A DNA stretch of 15,947 bases, from NCBI GenBank assembly GCA_020201365.1, contig JAIVGV010000295.1:1-15947 (forward strand). The letters run 5' to 3'. Both the position numbers and the translations under genes were made by a program. Origin of the DNA: Acidobacteriota bacterium. GTDB taxonomy: Bacteria; Acidobacteriota; Blastocatellia; Pyrinomonadales; Pyrinomonadaceae. Numbering within the stretch: position 1 is the stretch's first letter; the number at the start of each line of letters is the position of its first letter. The notes beneath the pieces are model-generated. The model saw only the letters and a program-made list of their open reading frames with translations, did not search any database and was not told the origin of the DNA. This document shows positions 6,301 through 13,446 of this stretch, piece after piece.

Positions 6301-8730
6301 ATGGAAGAGTATTCCGACCGCACTCCGTCCGACATCGCGCGCTACCCGATGGTTCCCATCCGCGATGTCGTCATCTTCCCTTTCACCAAGGTCGCGTTCA
6401 AGATCGGTCGCCCCGGCTCGATCCGCTCGCTCGAAGCGGCGCTCGCCTCCGACCGCACGATCTACCTCGCCACGCAGCACGACGCCTCGATTGACGAGCC
6501 CGCGCCCGAACAGATTTACGGCACGGGCACCATCGCGCGCATCCTGCAGGCGCAGAAACTCGAGAACGGTCAGACGAAGGTCGTCGTCGAAGGCAGGGAG
6601 CGCGCGACGACGATCCGCGTCGAGAGCGACAACGGCGCGTTCACCGCGACCGTGCGGCGCGCGCCGTCGGCGCTCGAAGCCGGTCAGCGCATCGACGCGC
6701 TCATCCAGCGCATCCACCAGCTCGTCGAGACGCACCTCCGGCTCGCGCCCGAAGTCCAGACGGACGCGCTGCAGACGGCGCTGAGGAATCAAGACCCCTC
6801 GCACCTGGCGGACGCGCTCGCGTCGCAGTTGAAAATCTCCGTCGAGGACAAGCAGGGCTTGCTCGAAATCTTCTCCGTCCACGGACGCCTCCAGCGGCTC
6901 ATCGAGATCATGGAGGCGGAGGTCGAGAAGCGTCAGCTCGACCGCACGATTCAGGCGCGCGTCAAACGGCAGATGGAGAAGGCGCAGAAGGAGTATTACC
7001 TCAACGAGCAGATCAAGGCGATCCACAAGGAGCTCGGTCGCAAGGACGAGAAGGCGGAGATCGAAGACCTGCGCAAGCGGATCGAAGAGGCGGGCATGAC
7101 CGAGGAGGCGAAGGAGAAGGCCATACAGGAACTCCACCGCCTCGAAGCGATGCCGCCGATGAGCGCCGAGGGCACGGTCTCGCGCACCTACATTGACTGG
7201 CTGCTGAGCGTGCCCTGGAAGCAGAAGTCGAAAGAGATCAAAGACCTCAACAAGGCGGAGGAAGTCCTCAACGAGGATCACTTCGGGCTTGAGAAGATCA
7301 AGGAGCGCATCCTCGAACACCTCGCGGTGCGACAACTCGTGAAGAACCCGAAGGGCTCGATCCTCTGCTTCGTCGGGCCTCCGGGCGTCGGCAAGACGAG
7401 TCTCGGAAAATCCATCGCGCGCGCGACCGGAAGGAAGTTCGTCCGCCTCTCTCTGGGCGGCGTGCGCGACGAGGCGGAGGTTCGCGGTCACCGCCGCACC
7501 TACATCGGCGCGCTGCCCGGTCAGATCATCCAGATGATGAAGAAGGCGGGCACTGTAAACCCGTGCATCCTCTTGGACGAGGTGGACAAGCTCGGCGCGG
7601 ACTTCCGCGGCGACCCGTCCGCCGCGCTCCTCGAAGTGCTCGACCCGGAGCAGAACAACACGTTCCAGGATCACTACCTCGACGTGGAGTACGATCTCTC
7701 CAAGGTCTTCTTCATCGCGACGGCGAACGTGCTCCACACGATCCCGCCCGCGCTGCAAGACCGGCTGGAAATCCTGAGGCTGTCCGGCTACACGGAGCGC
7801 GAGAAGCTGGAGATCGCCAAGCGCCACCTCGTCCCCAAACAGGCTGAAGGGAGCGGCTTGCTCGCGTCGCAGGTCGAGTTCACGGACGACGGCATCCTCG
7901 AAATCATCCGCCACTACACGCGCGAGGCTGGCGTCAGAAACCTCGAGCGCGAGATCGGATCGTGCTGCCGGAAGGTCGCGCGCAAGAAGGTCGCGGGCGG
8001 CGCGGGCGAGGAGTTCAAGGAAGTCATCAACGCCGAGGGCGCGCGCGAGATGCTCGGTCCGATCAAGTTCCGGCAGCAGTCGGCGGCGGCGGCGAGCGAG
8101 GTCGGTCTCGCCCTGGGCTTGGCGTGGACTGAGGTCGGCGGCGAGGTCTTGCAGATCGAGGCGACGCTCGTCAACGGTCGCGGTCACGTCACGCTCACCG
8201 GCAAACTCGGCGAGGTCATGCAGGAGTCGGCGCAGGCGGCGCTCACCTGCATCAAGGCGCGCTCGGAGCGGCTCGGCATGAGCCTCGAACACATCCGCAA
8301 GCGCGACCTGCACGTCCACATCCCGGAAGGCGCGATCCCGAAAGACGGTCCCTCCGCCGGTGTGACGCTCGCCACCGCGATGGCTTCGGCGCTGATGCGC
8401 GTGCCGGTGCGCAACGACGTGGCGATGACGGGCGAGATCACTTTGCGCGGCAAGGTGCTGCCCGTCGGCGGCATCAAGGACAAGCTGCTCGCGGCGCACC
8501 GGGTGGGGTGCTCGACCGTGATCATGCCGAAGGATAACGAGAAGGACGTGGCGGAAGTGCCCGAAGAGGTGCGCGCCGCGCTCTCGCTCCACTTCGTCGA
8601 GACGATTGACGAGGTGCTCGCGCTCGCGCTCGAGGACGCGTGCCCGACCGCCGCGACCGAAGAGACGGCGCCGCCGCCCATCTGGACGACCGAGCCGCCC
8701 GCGCAGGGCACGACGACGACGACGAGTTAA
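6301..8730 (+). CDS. lon: ATP-dependent serine protease Lon (LonA type)
   Basis: Cytosolic hexameric AAA+ protease that degrades misfolded and short-lived regulatory proteins. The product is 809 residues, near the family norm. The N-terminal substrate-binding domain begins at YPMVPIRDVVIFPF (15-28), followed by a helical coiled-coil region (about 200-290). The AAA+ module has Walker A GPPGVGKT (359-366) and Walker B ILLDE (423-427). The C-terminal protease domain carries the Ser-Lys dyad: Ser685 in KDGPSAGVT and Lys726 in LPVGGIKDKLLAAHR. The last ~25 residues are a Pro/Thr-rich tail ending in a run of Thr. The ATG at 6301 is fixed by an in-frame TAA at 6295-6297; GAGAGAAAG (6283-6291) is the likely ribosome site, while the stronger AGGAG at 6271 is too far. 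It is a single-gene unit between its own leader and a strong terminator. Confidence 0.97.
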   Translation: MEEYSDRTPSDIARYPMVPIRDVVIFPFTKVAFKIGRPGSIRSLEAALASDRTIYLATQHDASIDEPAPEQIYGTGTIARILQAQKLENGQTKVVVEGRERATTIRVESDNGAFTATVRRAPSALEAGQRIDALIQRIHQLVETHLRLAPEVQTDALQTALRNQDPSHLADALASQLKISVEDKQGLLEIFSVHGRLQRLIEIMEAEVEKRQLDRTIQARVKRQMEKAQKEYYLNEQIKAIHKELGRKDEKAEIEDLRKRIEEAGMTEEAKEKAIQELHRLEAMPPMSAEGTVSRTYIDWLLSVPWKQKSKEIKDLNKAEEVLNEDHFGLEKIKERILEHLAVRQLVKNPKGSILCFVGPPGVGKTSLGKSIARATGRKFVRLSLGGVRDEAEVRGHRRTYIGALPGQIIQMMKKAGTVNPCILLDEVDKLGADFRGDPSAALLEVLDPEQNNTFQDHYLDVEYDLSKVFFIATANVLHTIPPALQDRLEILRLSGYTEREKLEIAKRHLVPKQAEGSGLLASQVEFTDDGILEIIRHYTREAGVRNLEREIGSCCRKVARKKVAGGAGEEFKEVINAEGAREMLGPIKFRQQSAAAASEVGLALGLAWTEVGGEVLQIEATLVNGRGHVTLTGKLGEVMQESAQAALTCIKARSERLGMSLEHIRKRDLHVHIPEGAIPKDGPSAGVTLATAMASALMRVPVRNDVAMTGEITLRGKVLPVGGIKDKLLAAHRVGCSTVIMPKDNEKDVAEVPEEVRAALSLHFVETIDEVLALALEDACPTAATEETAPPPIWTTEPPAQGTTTTTS

Positions 8731-8761
8731 TCGGAGAGACGCGGGGACGCGGTGCAGGCGA

Positions 8762-8807
8762 GAAGCGCGGCGGAGTTAGAGCTACTCTCCGCCGCGCTTC
8801 CGTTTTT
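8762..8807 (+). terminator. Strong intrinsic terminator of lon
   Basis: A perfect 14-bp GC-rich stem, GAAGCGCGGCGGAG (8762-8775) with CTCCGCCGCGCTTC (8787-8800), has an 11-base loop and is followed within 3 bases by TTTTT (8803-8807). It lies 31 bases after the lon stop. There is no A-run on the 5' side, so it should act only on + strand transcription. Confidence 0.92.
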
Positions 8808-8863
8808 GCTCGTCGCCCCTCAGTTTCTTCTCCCGCTCGGCGGTTCCGCGTAGCTTCCGCGTT

Positions 8864-9155
8864 TTACGCCGACCGTCGTGCTGCGCGCTTCTTCTTTCTC
8901 CGCGCGGGCTTGAGCCGGTGCGCGTTCGCCCCAGCGCGGGCGGCGGCGCGTTCCGGTCGCGGGGCGACTCGTCGCGCCGCCGCGTCCATCGCGTCCATCG
9001 TGTCCATCGCGTCCGCGCCTGCGACCTCGGACTTCACGCGCTCGACCGGCGGGAACTGCGCGAGGTACGGCGGGCTCGTCGCCCGCGCCCGAGTATTAGC
9101 TGTGAATCAACGCCAAGACAGCAACGAGAGCGGGAACGTCCAGTCTGGATTTCAT
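8864..9155 (-). pseudogene. Frameshifted gene for a secreted small protein
   Basis: On the - strand an ATG at 9155, directly behind GAGGAGGAG, begins MKSRLDVPALVAVLALIHS, a signal-peptide-like start that stops at 9096. One base later the +1 frame continues as FTANTRARATSPPYL and then AQFPPVERVKSEVAGADAMD, a normal-looking protein segment, open to a stop at 8864. Dropping one base near 9107 would give an intact signal peptide (…LALFTANTRARA) joined to that segment. The C-terminal third (PRPERAAARAGANAH… KKKRAA) looks like out-of-frame sequence, suggesting a second lesion. I recall similar PPYLAxxPxVERVK segments in acidobacterial exported proteins of unknown function, but cannot confirm this. 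An assembly error is possible. Confidence 0.5.
8981..9016. repeat. Nine-base tandem repeat (CGCGTCCAT)
   Basis: Units are CGCGTCCAT (8981-8989), CGCGTCCAT (8990-8998), CGTGTCCAT (8999-9007) and a degenerate CGCGTCCGC (9008-9016). In the - strand frame of the frameshifted secreted protein they encode a repeated Ala/Thr-Met-Asp triplet. The unit length is a multiple of three, so copy-number change would keep the frame. Confidence 0.75.
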
Positions 9156-9230
9156 CTCCTCCTCATTACGCGGCTCGATGGAAGACCGTCGGCTGTGGCA
9201 ACCGTCTTTAGACTTTCATCCCGCTCGCCC

Positions 9231-9623
9231 TCAATCGTGCGGGCCGACAAGAATGCCGCTCCCCCAGAACACGCGCGGCGGCTCAGCCTTCGGGTGATCG
9301 CGCCGGAGGCAGCGCCTCGCACGCCCCAGCGCATTCAGGCTCATCTCACCCAGAGAAGCCCCCTGCCGCTTCAAGCTTTCGGCTTCGGCCTCCGTAATCG
9401 GCAGGAGCGTCCAGTACTGCGGGTCTTCGCCGCCCTCCCAGTCGATCATCTCCGTGAAGATCGAGACGTACCGCTGACCACAAAGTGTGCAGGCGAGGAT
9501 CATGACGTGGAAGTGGGATTCGTCAACCAACTCTTCCAGACGAGTGAGGCCCCCGCGGGCGTCCCACGCGGCGTGCGCGTCGGTCGGCCAGCAACGGTCA
9601 CAACCGAACTCTCTTGTCTGCAT
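9231..9623 (-). CDS. Zinc-ribbon-like conserved-looking orphan protein
   Basis: A soluble 130-residue protein of unknown function. Two CxxC pairs, Cys8-Cys11 (CDRC) and Cys45-Cys48 (CTLC), are spaced as in a small treble-clef or zinc-ribbon fold. After the second pair comes a hydrophobic/aromatic segment (RYVSIFTEMIDWEGGEDPQYW, about 51-71), then TLLPITEAEAESL and an Arg-rich region ending PPRVFWGSG. Amino-acid composition is protein-like and unlike the overlapping + strand frames. A ribosome site GGAG (9630-9627) is only 3 bases from the ATG, which is short. The start is 13 bases after the stop of a broken gene on the same strand, suggesting co-transcription from the promoter at 10032-10004. 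I recall similar proteins in environmental bacteria but have no named family. Confidence in the gene is good; in function, none. Confidence 0.75.
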   Translation of the reverse strand: MQTREFGCDRCWPTDAHAAWDARGGLTRLEELVDESHFHVMILACTLCGQRYVSIFTEMIDWEGGEDPQYWTLLPITEAEAESLKRQGASLGEMSLNALGRARRCLRRDHPKAEPPRVFWGSGILVGPHD

Positions 9624-9636
9624 AAACTCCGACTCG

Positions 9637-9844
9637 CTATTTCAAGGCGGCGTCACCCACCGAGAGCTTCAGCACGTTCCGGCCCGGCTTGAGCGTCACC
9701 CTCGTGTTCCAGACCACGCCGCCCCCGCGCGAAGAGTCCTTGCGAAAGTCCGGCGAGAAGCGGCGGGTCGGTCGCCCGCGCGGTCGCCGCCAGCCGCGAC
9801 CGCGCGGCAGCCACGACGAAGGGGGCGGCGGCTCTGGGGTTCAT
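9637..9844 (-). pseudogene. Remnant of a small or truncated gene with frameshift
   Basis: On the - strand a strong ribosome site GAGGAGGAG stands 4 bases before an ATG at 9844, starting MNPRAAAPFVVAAA, which has the look of a secretion signal. That frame turns into Arg/Gly-rich nonsense and stops at 9653. One base over, the frame ending at 9637 reads RRFSPDFRKDSSRGGGVVWN then TRVTLKPGRNVLKLSVGDAALK, strongly protein-like and typical of the last strands of a beta-sandwich domain. A single-base lesion between about 9820 and 9765 would join the two. What remains could be a ~68-residue exported protein or the ends of a larger deleted one. The family is unknown. The stop lies 13 bases before the zinc-ribbon gene. 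Confidence 0.45.
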
Positions 9845-9923
9845 TCTTCTCCTCCTCGATTTCACGTGTGCGGGGAAGGTGTTCCGTCGCGTCCGCGAGC
9901 CGGGTGGATCGCCTCGCCGTGCG

Positions 9924-9953
9924 GGGGCAAGCGTTCGCCCCGGCTGCGCCGGG
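9924..9953 (-). promoter_or_regulatory. Two tandem hairpins in the leader of the - strand unit
   Basis: On the + strand, GGGGC (9924-9928) pairs with GCCCC (9937-9941), with inner AA/TT pairing. It overlaps a second stem, CCCGG (9939-9943) with CCGGG (9949-9953). The overlap makes the two stems partly exclusive, an arrangement found in switching leaders but also expected by chance in GC-rich DNA. Confidence 0.3.
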
Positions 9954-10003
9954 CTGCGTGGAGATGTCTCGCGCGAGGGTGGTTAGCGGAAATTGCGGGG
10001 CAC

Positions 10004-10032
10004 ATCATATGTACGGGCGTCGGCGGTGTCAA
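10004..10032 (-). promoter_or_regulatory. Near-consensus sigma70 promoter reading leftward
   Basis: On the - strand TTGACA (10032-10027, 6/6) and TATGAT (10009-10004, 5/6) are separated by exactly 17 bases. It is the best promoter match I found in the window. Transcription would begin near 9997, giving a ~150-nt leader before the ATG at 9844, and would cover the broken gene, the zinc-ribbon gene and the secreted-protein remnant. Confidence 0.7.
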
Positions 10033-10156
10033 CGACCTCGCGCGCGGCGCGGAGGCGCGACGGCTGCGCGGCTCAAGAGTGTTCGCGCCGCTTCCCCGCC
10101 GCCGGCGAGCCCCTGCCCTCCCTCGCGTTTCCGTCGCGCGCCGACGCGCTCCCCGC

Positions 10157-10185
10157 TTGCATTTCCCGCCGCACGTCTGTAAAGT
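10157..10185 (+). promoter_or_regulatory. Candidate promoter for the orphan gene at 10312
   Basis: TTGCAT (10157-10162) and TAAAGT (10180-10185) are 17 bases apart. It would give a leader of about 120 nt. It lies 125 bases from the divergent - strand promoter. Confidence 0.45.
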
Positions 10186-10274
10186 GCGCTTTCCGAACCC
10201 GACAGCCCGCCTATCCAGCGCGAGTTTTCCAGTAGAGGCTTGCTATCAGCCCGAACAATTTCCGGTCATCTTTC

Positions 10275-10292
10275 GCGGCTCGTCTGAGCCGC
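10275..10292 (+). promoter_or_regulatory. Small hairpin just upstream of a ribosome site
   Basis: GCGGCTC (10275-10281) and GAGCCGC (10286-10292) form a perfect 7-bp stem with a 4-base loop, 6 bases before the GAGGAG ribosome site (10299-10304) of the next gene. It could affect translation or mRNA stability. Confidence 0.4.
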
Positions 10293-10311
10293 TCAATCGA
10301 GGAGCAAACTC

Positions 10312-10779
10312 ATGAGCAAAGAGTACGAGAGCGCCGATCTGATCCTGAAGCTCTACGATCTGCGGCGCGAGGAGACGATGCGCAAGGCGCGCGACTGGTT
10401 CTTCGCCTTCAACCCCGACACGTTCGAGGAGGCGCTCGCGGGCGCGCGCGGCGAGCAGAACGCCTACTACCGCATGGTCACGTCCTACTGGAACATGGCG
10501 GCGTCGTTCGTCAACAACGGCGCGATTGACGAGCAGATGTTCACGGAAGCCAACGGCGAACAGAACTTCGTCTTCGCCAAAGTCCAGCCGTTCCTCGCGC
10601 AGTTCCGCGAGATGACGGGGCAACCCAACTACCTCGCGCACCTCGAACGGCTCGTCCTGCGCCAGCCCGACGCCGAAGCGCGGCTCACGCAGTTGCGCGA
10701 GATGTCGCGCCGCATGGTCGCGCAGCGCGCGGCGGAAGCCAACGCGGCGGACGCGCAGGAGAGCGCGGCGAAGGCGTGA
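10312..10779 (+). CDS. Conserved-looking hypothetical protein, helical, cytosolic
   Basis: A 155-residue protein with no signal peptide, membrane segment or cysteine cluster. It starts MSKEYESADLILKLYDLRRE and is predicted mostly helical, with an aromatic central part (MVTSYWNMAASFVNNGAIDE, about 55-74) and an Ala/Arg-rich charged C-terminus (about 125-155) typical of a coiled or disordered tail. GAGGAG (10299-10304) sits 7 bases before the ATG, an excellent ribosome site, so it is well translated. I recall similar proteins annotated only as hypothetical in Acidobacteriota. Its own promoter and leader precede it. It ends 88 bases before engB with a repeat element between them, so co-transcription with engB is likely, since no T-run terminator separates them. 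Function is not known. Confidence 0.85.
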   Translation: MSKEYESADLILKLYDLRREETMRKARDWFFAFNPDTFEEALAGARGEQNAYYRMVTSYWNMAASFVNNGAIDEQMFTEANGEQNFVFAKVQPFLAQFREMTGQPNYLAHLERLVLRQPDAEARLTQLREMSRRMVAQRAAEANAADAQESAAKA

Positions 10780-10792
10780 ACGAATAGTGATG

Positions 10793-10856
10793 AGTACTGA
10801 GTGCCGAGTACTGAGTGGAAGACAATCTCTTTTCTCAGCACTCAGCACTCAGTACT
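10793..10856. repeat. Inverted repeat made of the word ACTGAGT / ACTCAGT before engB
   Basis: AGTACTGAGTGC (10793-10804) and GCACTCAGTACT (10845-10856) are perfect 12-base complements. Inside, CTGAGTG (10811-10817) pairs with CACTCAG (10839-10845), and further partial copies of the same word fill both arms up to 10863. The element starts 13 bases after the preceding stop codon and its last copies end within a few bases of the engB ATG at 10868. There is no T-run after it. Confidence 0.8.
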
Positions 10857-10867
10857 CAGTACTTTGC

Positions 10868-11467
10868 ATGAAGGTCACCACCGCCGAGTTCGTCAAGAGC
10901 GCGTTCGAAGAGAGCCAGTGGGCGCGGGGCGACTTGCCGGAGGTCGCCTTCCTCGGTCGCTCGAACGTCGGCAAGTCGAGCCTGATGAACTCGCTGCTCG
11001 GAGTCCGTGGTCTCGCGCGCACTTCGCGGACGCCGGGGCGGACGCAGGCGATCAACTTCTTTCTGATCAACAAGAGTTTCCGCTTCGTCGATCTGCCGGG
11101 CTACGGCTACGCGCGGGTCTCGAAGCAGGTGCGGGAGTCCTGGGGCGAGATCGTGACGGCGTACCTTGCCAAGCGCGCGCGGCTTGTGCTATCAATTCAC
11201 CTCGTAGATTCGCGCCACGATCCCACACAATCGGATTTGCAACTGAGCGAGTGGCTCGCCTCGAACGACAAGCCGCGCCTCGTGGTCGCCACCAAAGCCG
11301 ACAAGCTCTCCCGGAACGGGTTGCAAAAGTCCCTGCGCCGCGCGCGCGAAGTTCTGGGCGCGGGGGCGGATGAGATCGTCGCCTACTCGTCGGTCACGGG
11401 CATGGGGCGCGAGCGGGTCTGGCGCGAGATCGAGGAAGCCCTGGCAGTCTCACAGTCCCCCTTGTGA
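10868..11467 (+). CDS. engB: Ribosome biogenesis GTP-binding protein EngB/YsxC
   Basis: Essential cytosolic GTPase needed for late maturation of the 50S ribosomal subunit. The product is 199 residues, the family norm. G1 is GRSNVGKS (30-37), the G2 Thr is in RTPGRTQ (54-60), G3 is DLPGYG (75-80), G4 is TKAD (142-145), and G5 lies in YSSVTG (173-178). I chose ATG 10868 because MKVTTAEFVKSAFEESQ matches the usual N-terminus. However, no ribosome site precedes it: the upstream 20 bases are repeat sequence. The frame is open through the whole repeat to ATG 10790 and GTG 10787, so a 26-27-residue repeat-encoded extension is possible. The C-terminal ~10 residues are divergent, as in other members. 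Confidence 0.96.
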   Translation: MKVTTAEFVKSAFEESQWARGDLPEVAFLGRSNVGKSSLMNSLLGVRGLARTSRTPGRTQAINFFLINKSFRFVDLPGYGYARVSKQVRESWGEIVTAYLAKRARLVLSIHLVDSRHDPTQSDLQLSEWLASNDKPRLVVATKADKLSRNGLQKSLRRAREVLGAGADEIVAYSSVTGMGRERVWREIEEALAVSQSPL

Positions 11468-11843
11468 AAACTAACGGCTCGCGGCGGGGCGACGCGCGGC
11501 GGTCGCGCGGCATCAAAGGGAACGCAAACCCGAAGACCGCACGCGACGACGCAAAACGGACAGAAAGACCCGACGGACGTTCAATCAACCTGACGCTTCG
11601 CCTCGCAAGCGATCCACAACAAAGACGCCGCCGCCGCTAGAGTGTGCGCCGCCGGACGGCGCGCGAACCGAAACGTCAACTCCCGTCACAAGCGAACGCA
11701 GACGCGGGCGCGGCACGGCGCCGCGATTCCAACACTTTGAAAGTTTAACGACACGGGTTGCGTACAACTCGGCGTTAGAAAGAAGAAACACACGCAGCCG
11801 ACGCCACCACAGCGCGGCTCCCCAGAACTAGAGAGTAGATTCC
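11468..11843 (+). other. Long gene-free rho leader region
   Basis: 376 bases contain no convincing gene. Three GC-rich hairpins are visible: CGCGCG (11493-11498) with CGCGCG (11504-11509); GTGCGCCG (11644-11651) with CGGCGCGC (11657-11664, one G-T pair); and CGCGGC (11709-11714) with GCCGCG (11720-11725). TTGAAA (11737-11742) is a possible -35, but no -10 sits at good spacing (TACAAC is 20 bases away). Long leaders that allow Rho to control its own gene are known in other bacteria, so autoregulation is plausible but inferred. Confidence 0.5.
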
Positions 11844-13241
<1,398 letters not shown>

Positions 13242-13246
13242 CTCTC

Positions 13247-13334
13247 AAGTCTGGAGTCCGGGGTCGTGAGTCTGAAGTCGGAGGACGAAAGCCTTTTGAC
13301 TCCAGACTCAAGACCCCGGACTCCAGACTTTTTT
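13247..13334 (+). terminator. Very long intrinsic terminator of rho, built from a repeated word
   Basis: Arms 13247-13279 and 13298-13330 are 33 bases long with only two mismatches, and the second runs directly into TTTTTT (13329-13334). The loop is 18 bases. Each arm contains copies of GTCTGGAGTC-like words, so the element is also a repeat. It starts 5 bases after the rho stop codon. Confidence 0.9.
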
Positions 13335-13341
13335 GGCTTTC

Positions 13342-13371
13342 TTGACAAAACCGAACCCGCCTTTGCATAGT
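13342..13371 (+). promoter_or_regulatory. Promoter for glgA
   Basis: A perfect TTGACA (13342-13347) is followed after 18 bases by CATAGT (13366-13371, 4/6). It lies directly after the rho terminator and about 75 bases before the glgA start. Confidence 0.6.
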
Positions 13372-13446
13372 AGTGCTTTCCCTTGCGTGTCTGTTTTGAA
13401 ACCTTAGGCGGGCGTCCTGTGCTTGGGATGCGGGGTGACCTGAAGA

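Larger units (their letters stand above)
9866..10311. other. Gene-free divergent intergenic region
   Basis: About 446 bases separate the - strand island from the + strand orphan at 10312. I see a near-consensus - strand promoter (10032-10004), two adjacent hairpins in its leader (9924-9953), a + strand promoter (10157-10185), and a leader hairpin (10275-10292). The 208-codon + strand frame crossing the area is Arg/Pro-rich and not protein-like. No other gene is supported. Confidence 0.6.

Noticed and set aside
6181..8592. 803-codon open frame on the - strand opposite lon
   Set aside because: It mirrors lon codon structure in a GC-rich genome, is Arg/Leu/Asp-rich without any recognisable motif, and lon itself is certain.
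8981..9016. CRISPR-like repeat
   Set aside because: Units are 9 bases with no spacers; this is a simple tandem repeat.
8640..9692. 350-codon + strand frame starting inside lon
   Set aside because: It crosses the strong lon terminator, is Arg/Ser/Ala-rich and covers clear protein-like - strand sequence.
9689..10315. 208-codon + strand frame
   Set aside because: Arg/Pro-rich with no domain-like segments, crosses two promoters and ends over the real ribosome site of the 10312 gene.
10793..10856. Ends of a miniature transposable element
   Set aside because: No target-site duplication is apparent and the arms are made of internal word repeats rather than unique terminal repeats.
11585..11791. 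68-codon - strand frame in the rho leader
   Set aside because: No ribosome site, no family-like segment, and composition matches the surrounding non-coding DNA.
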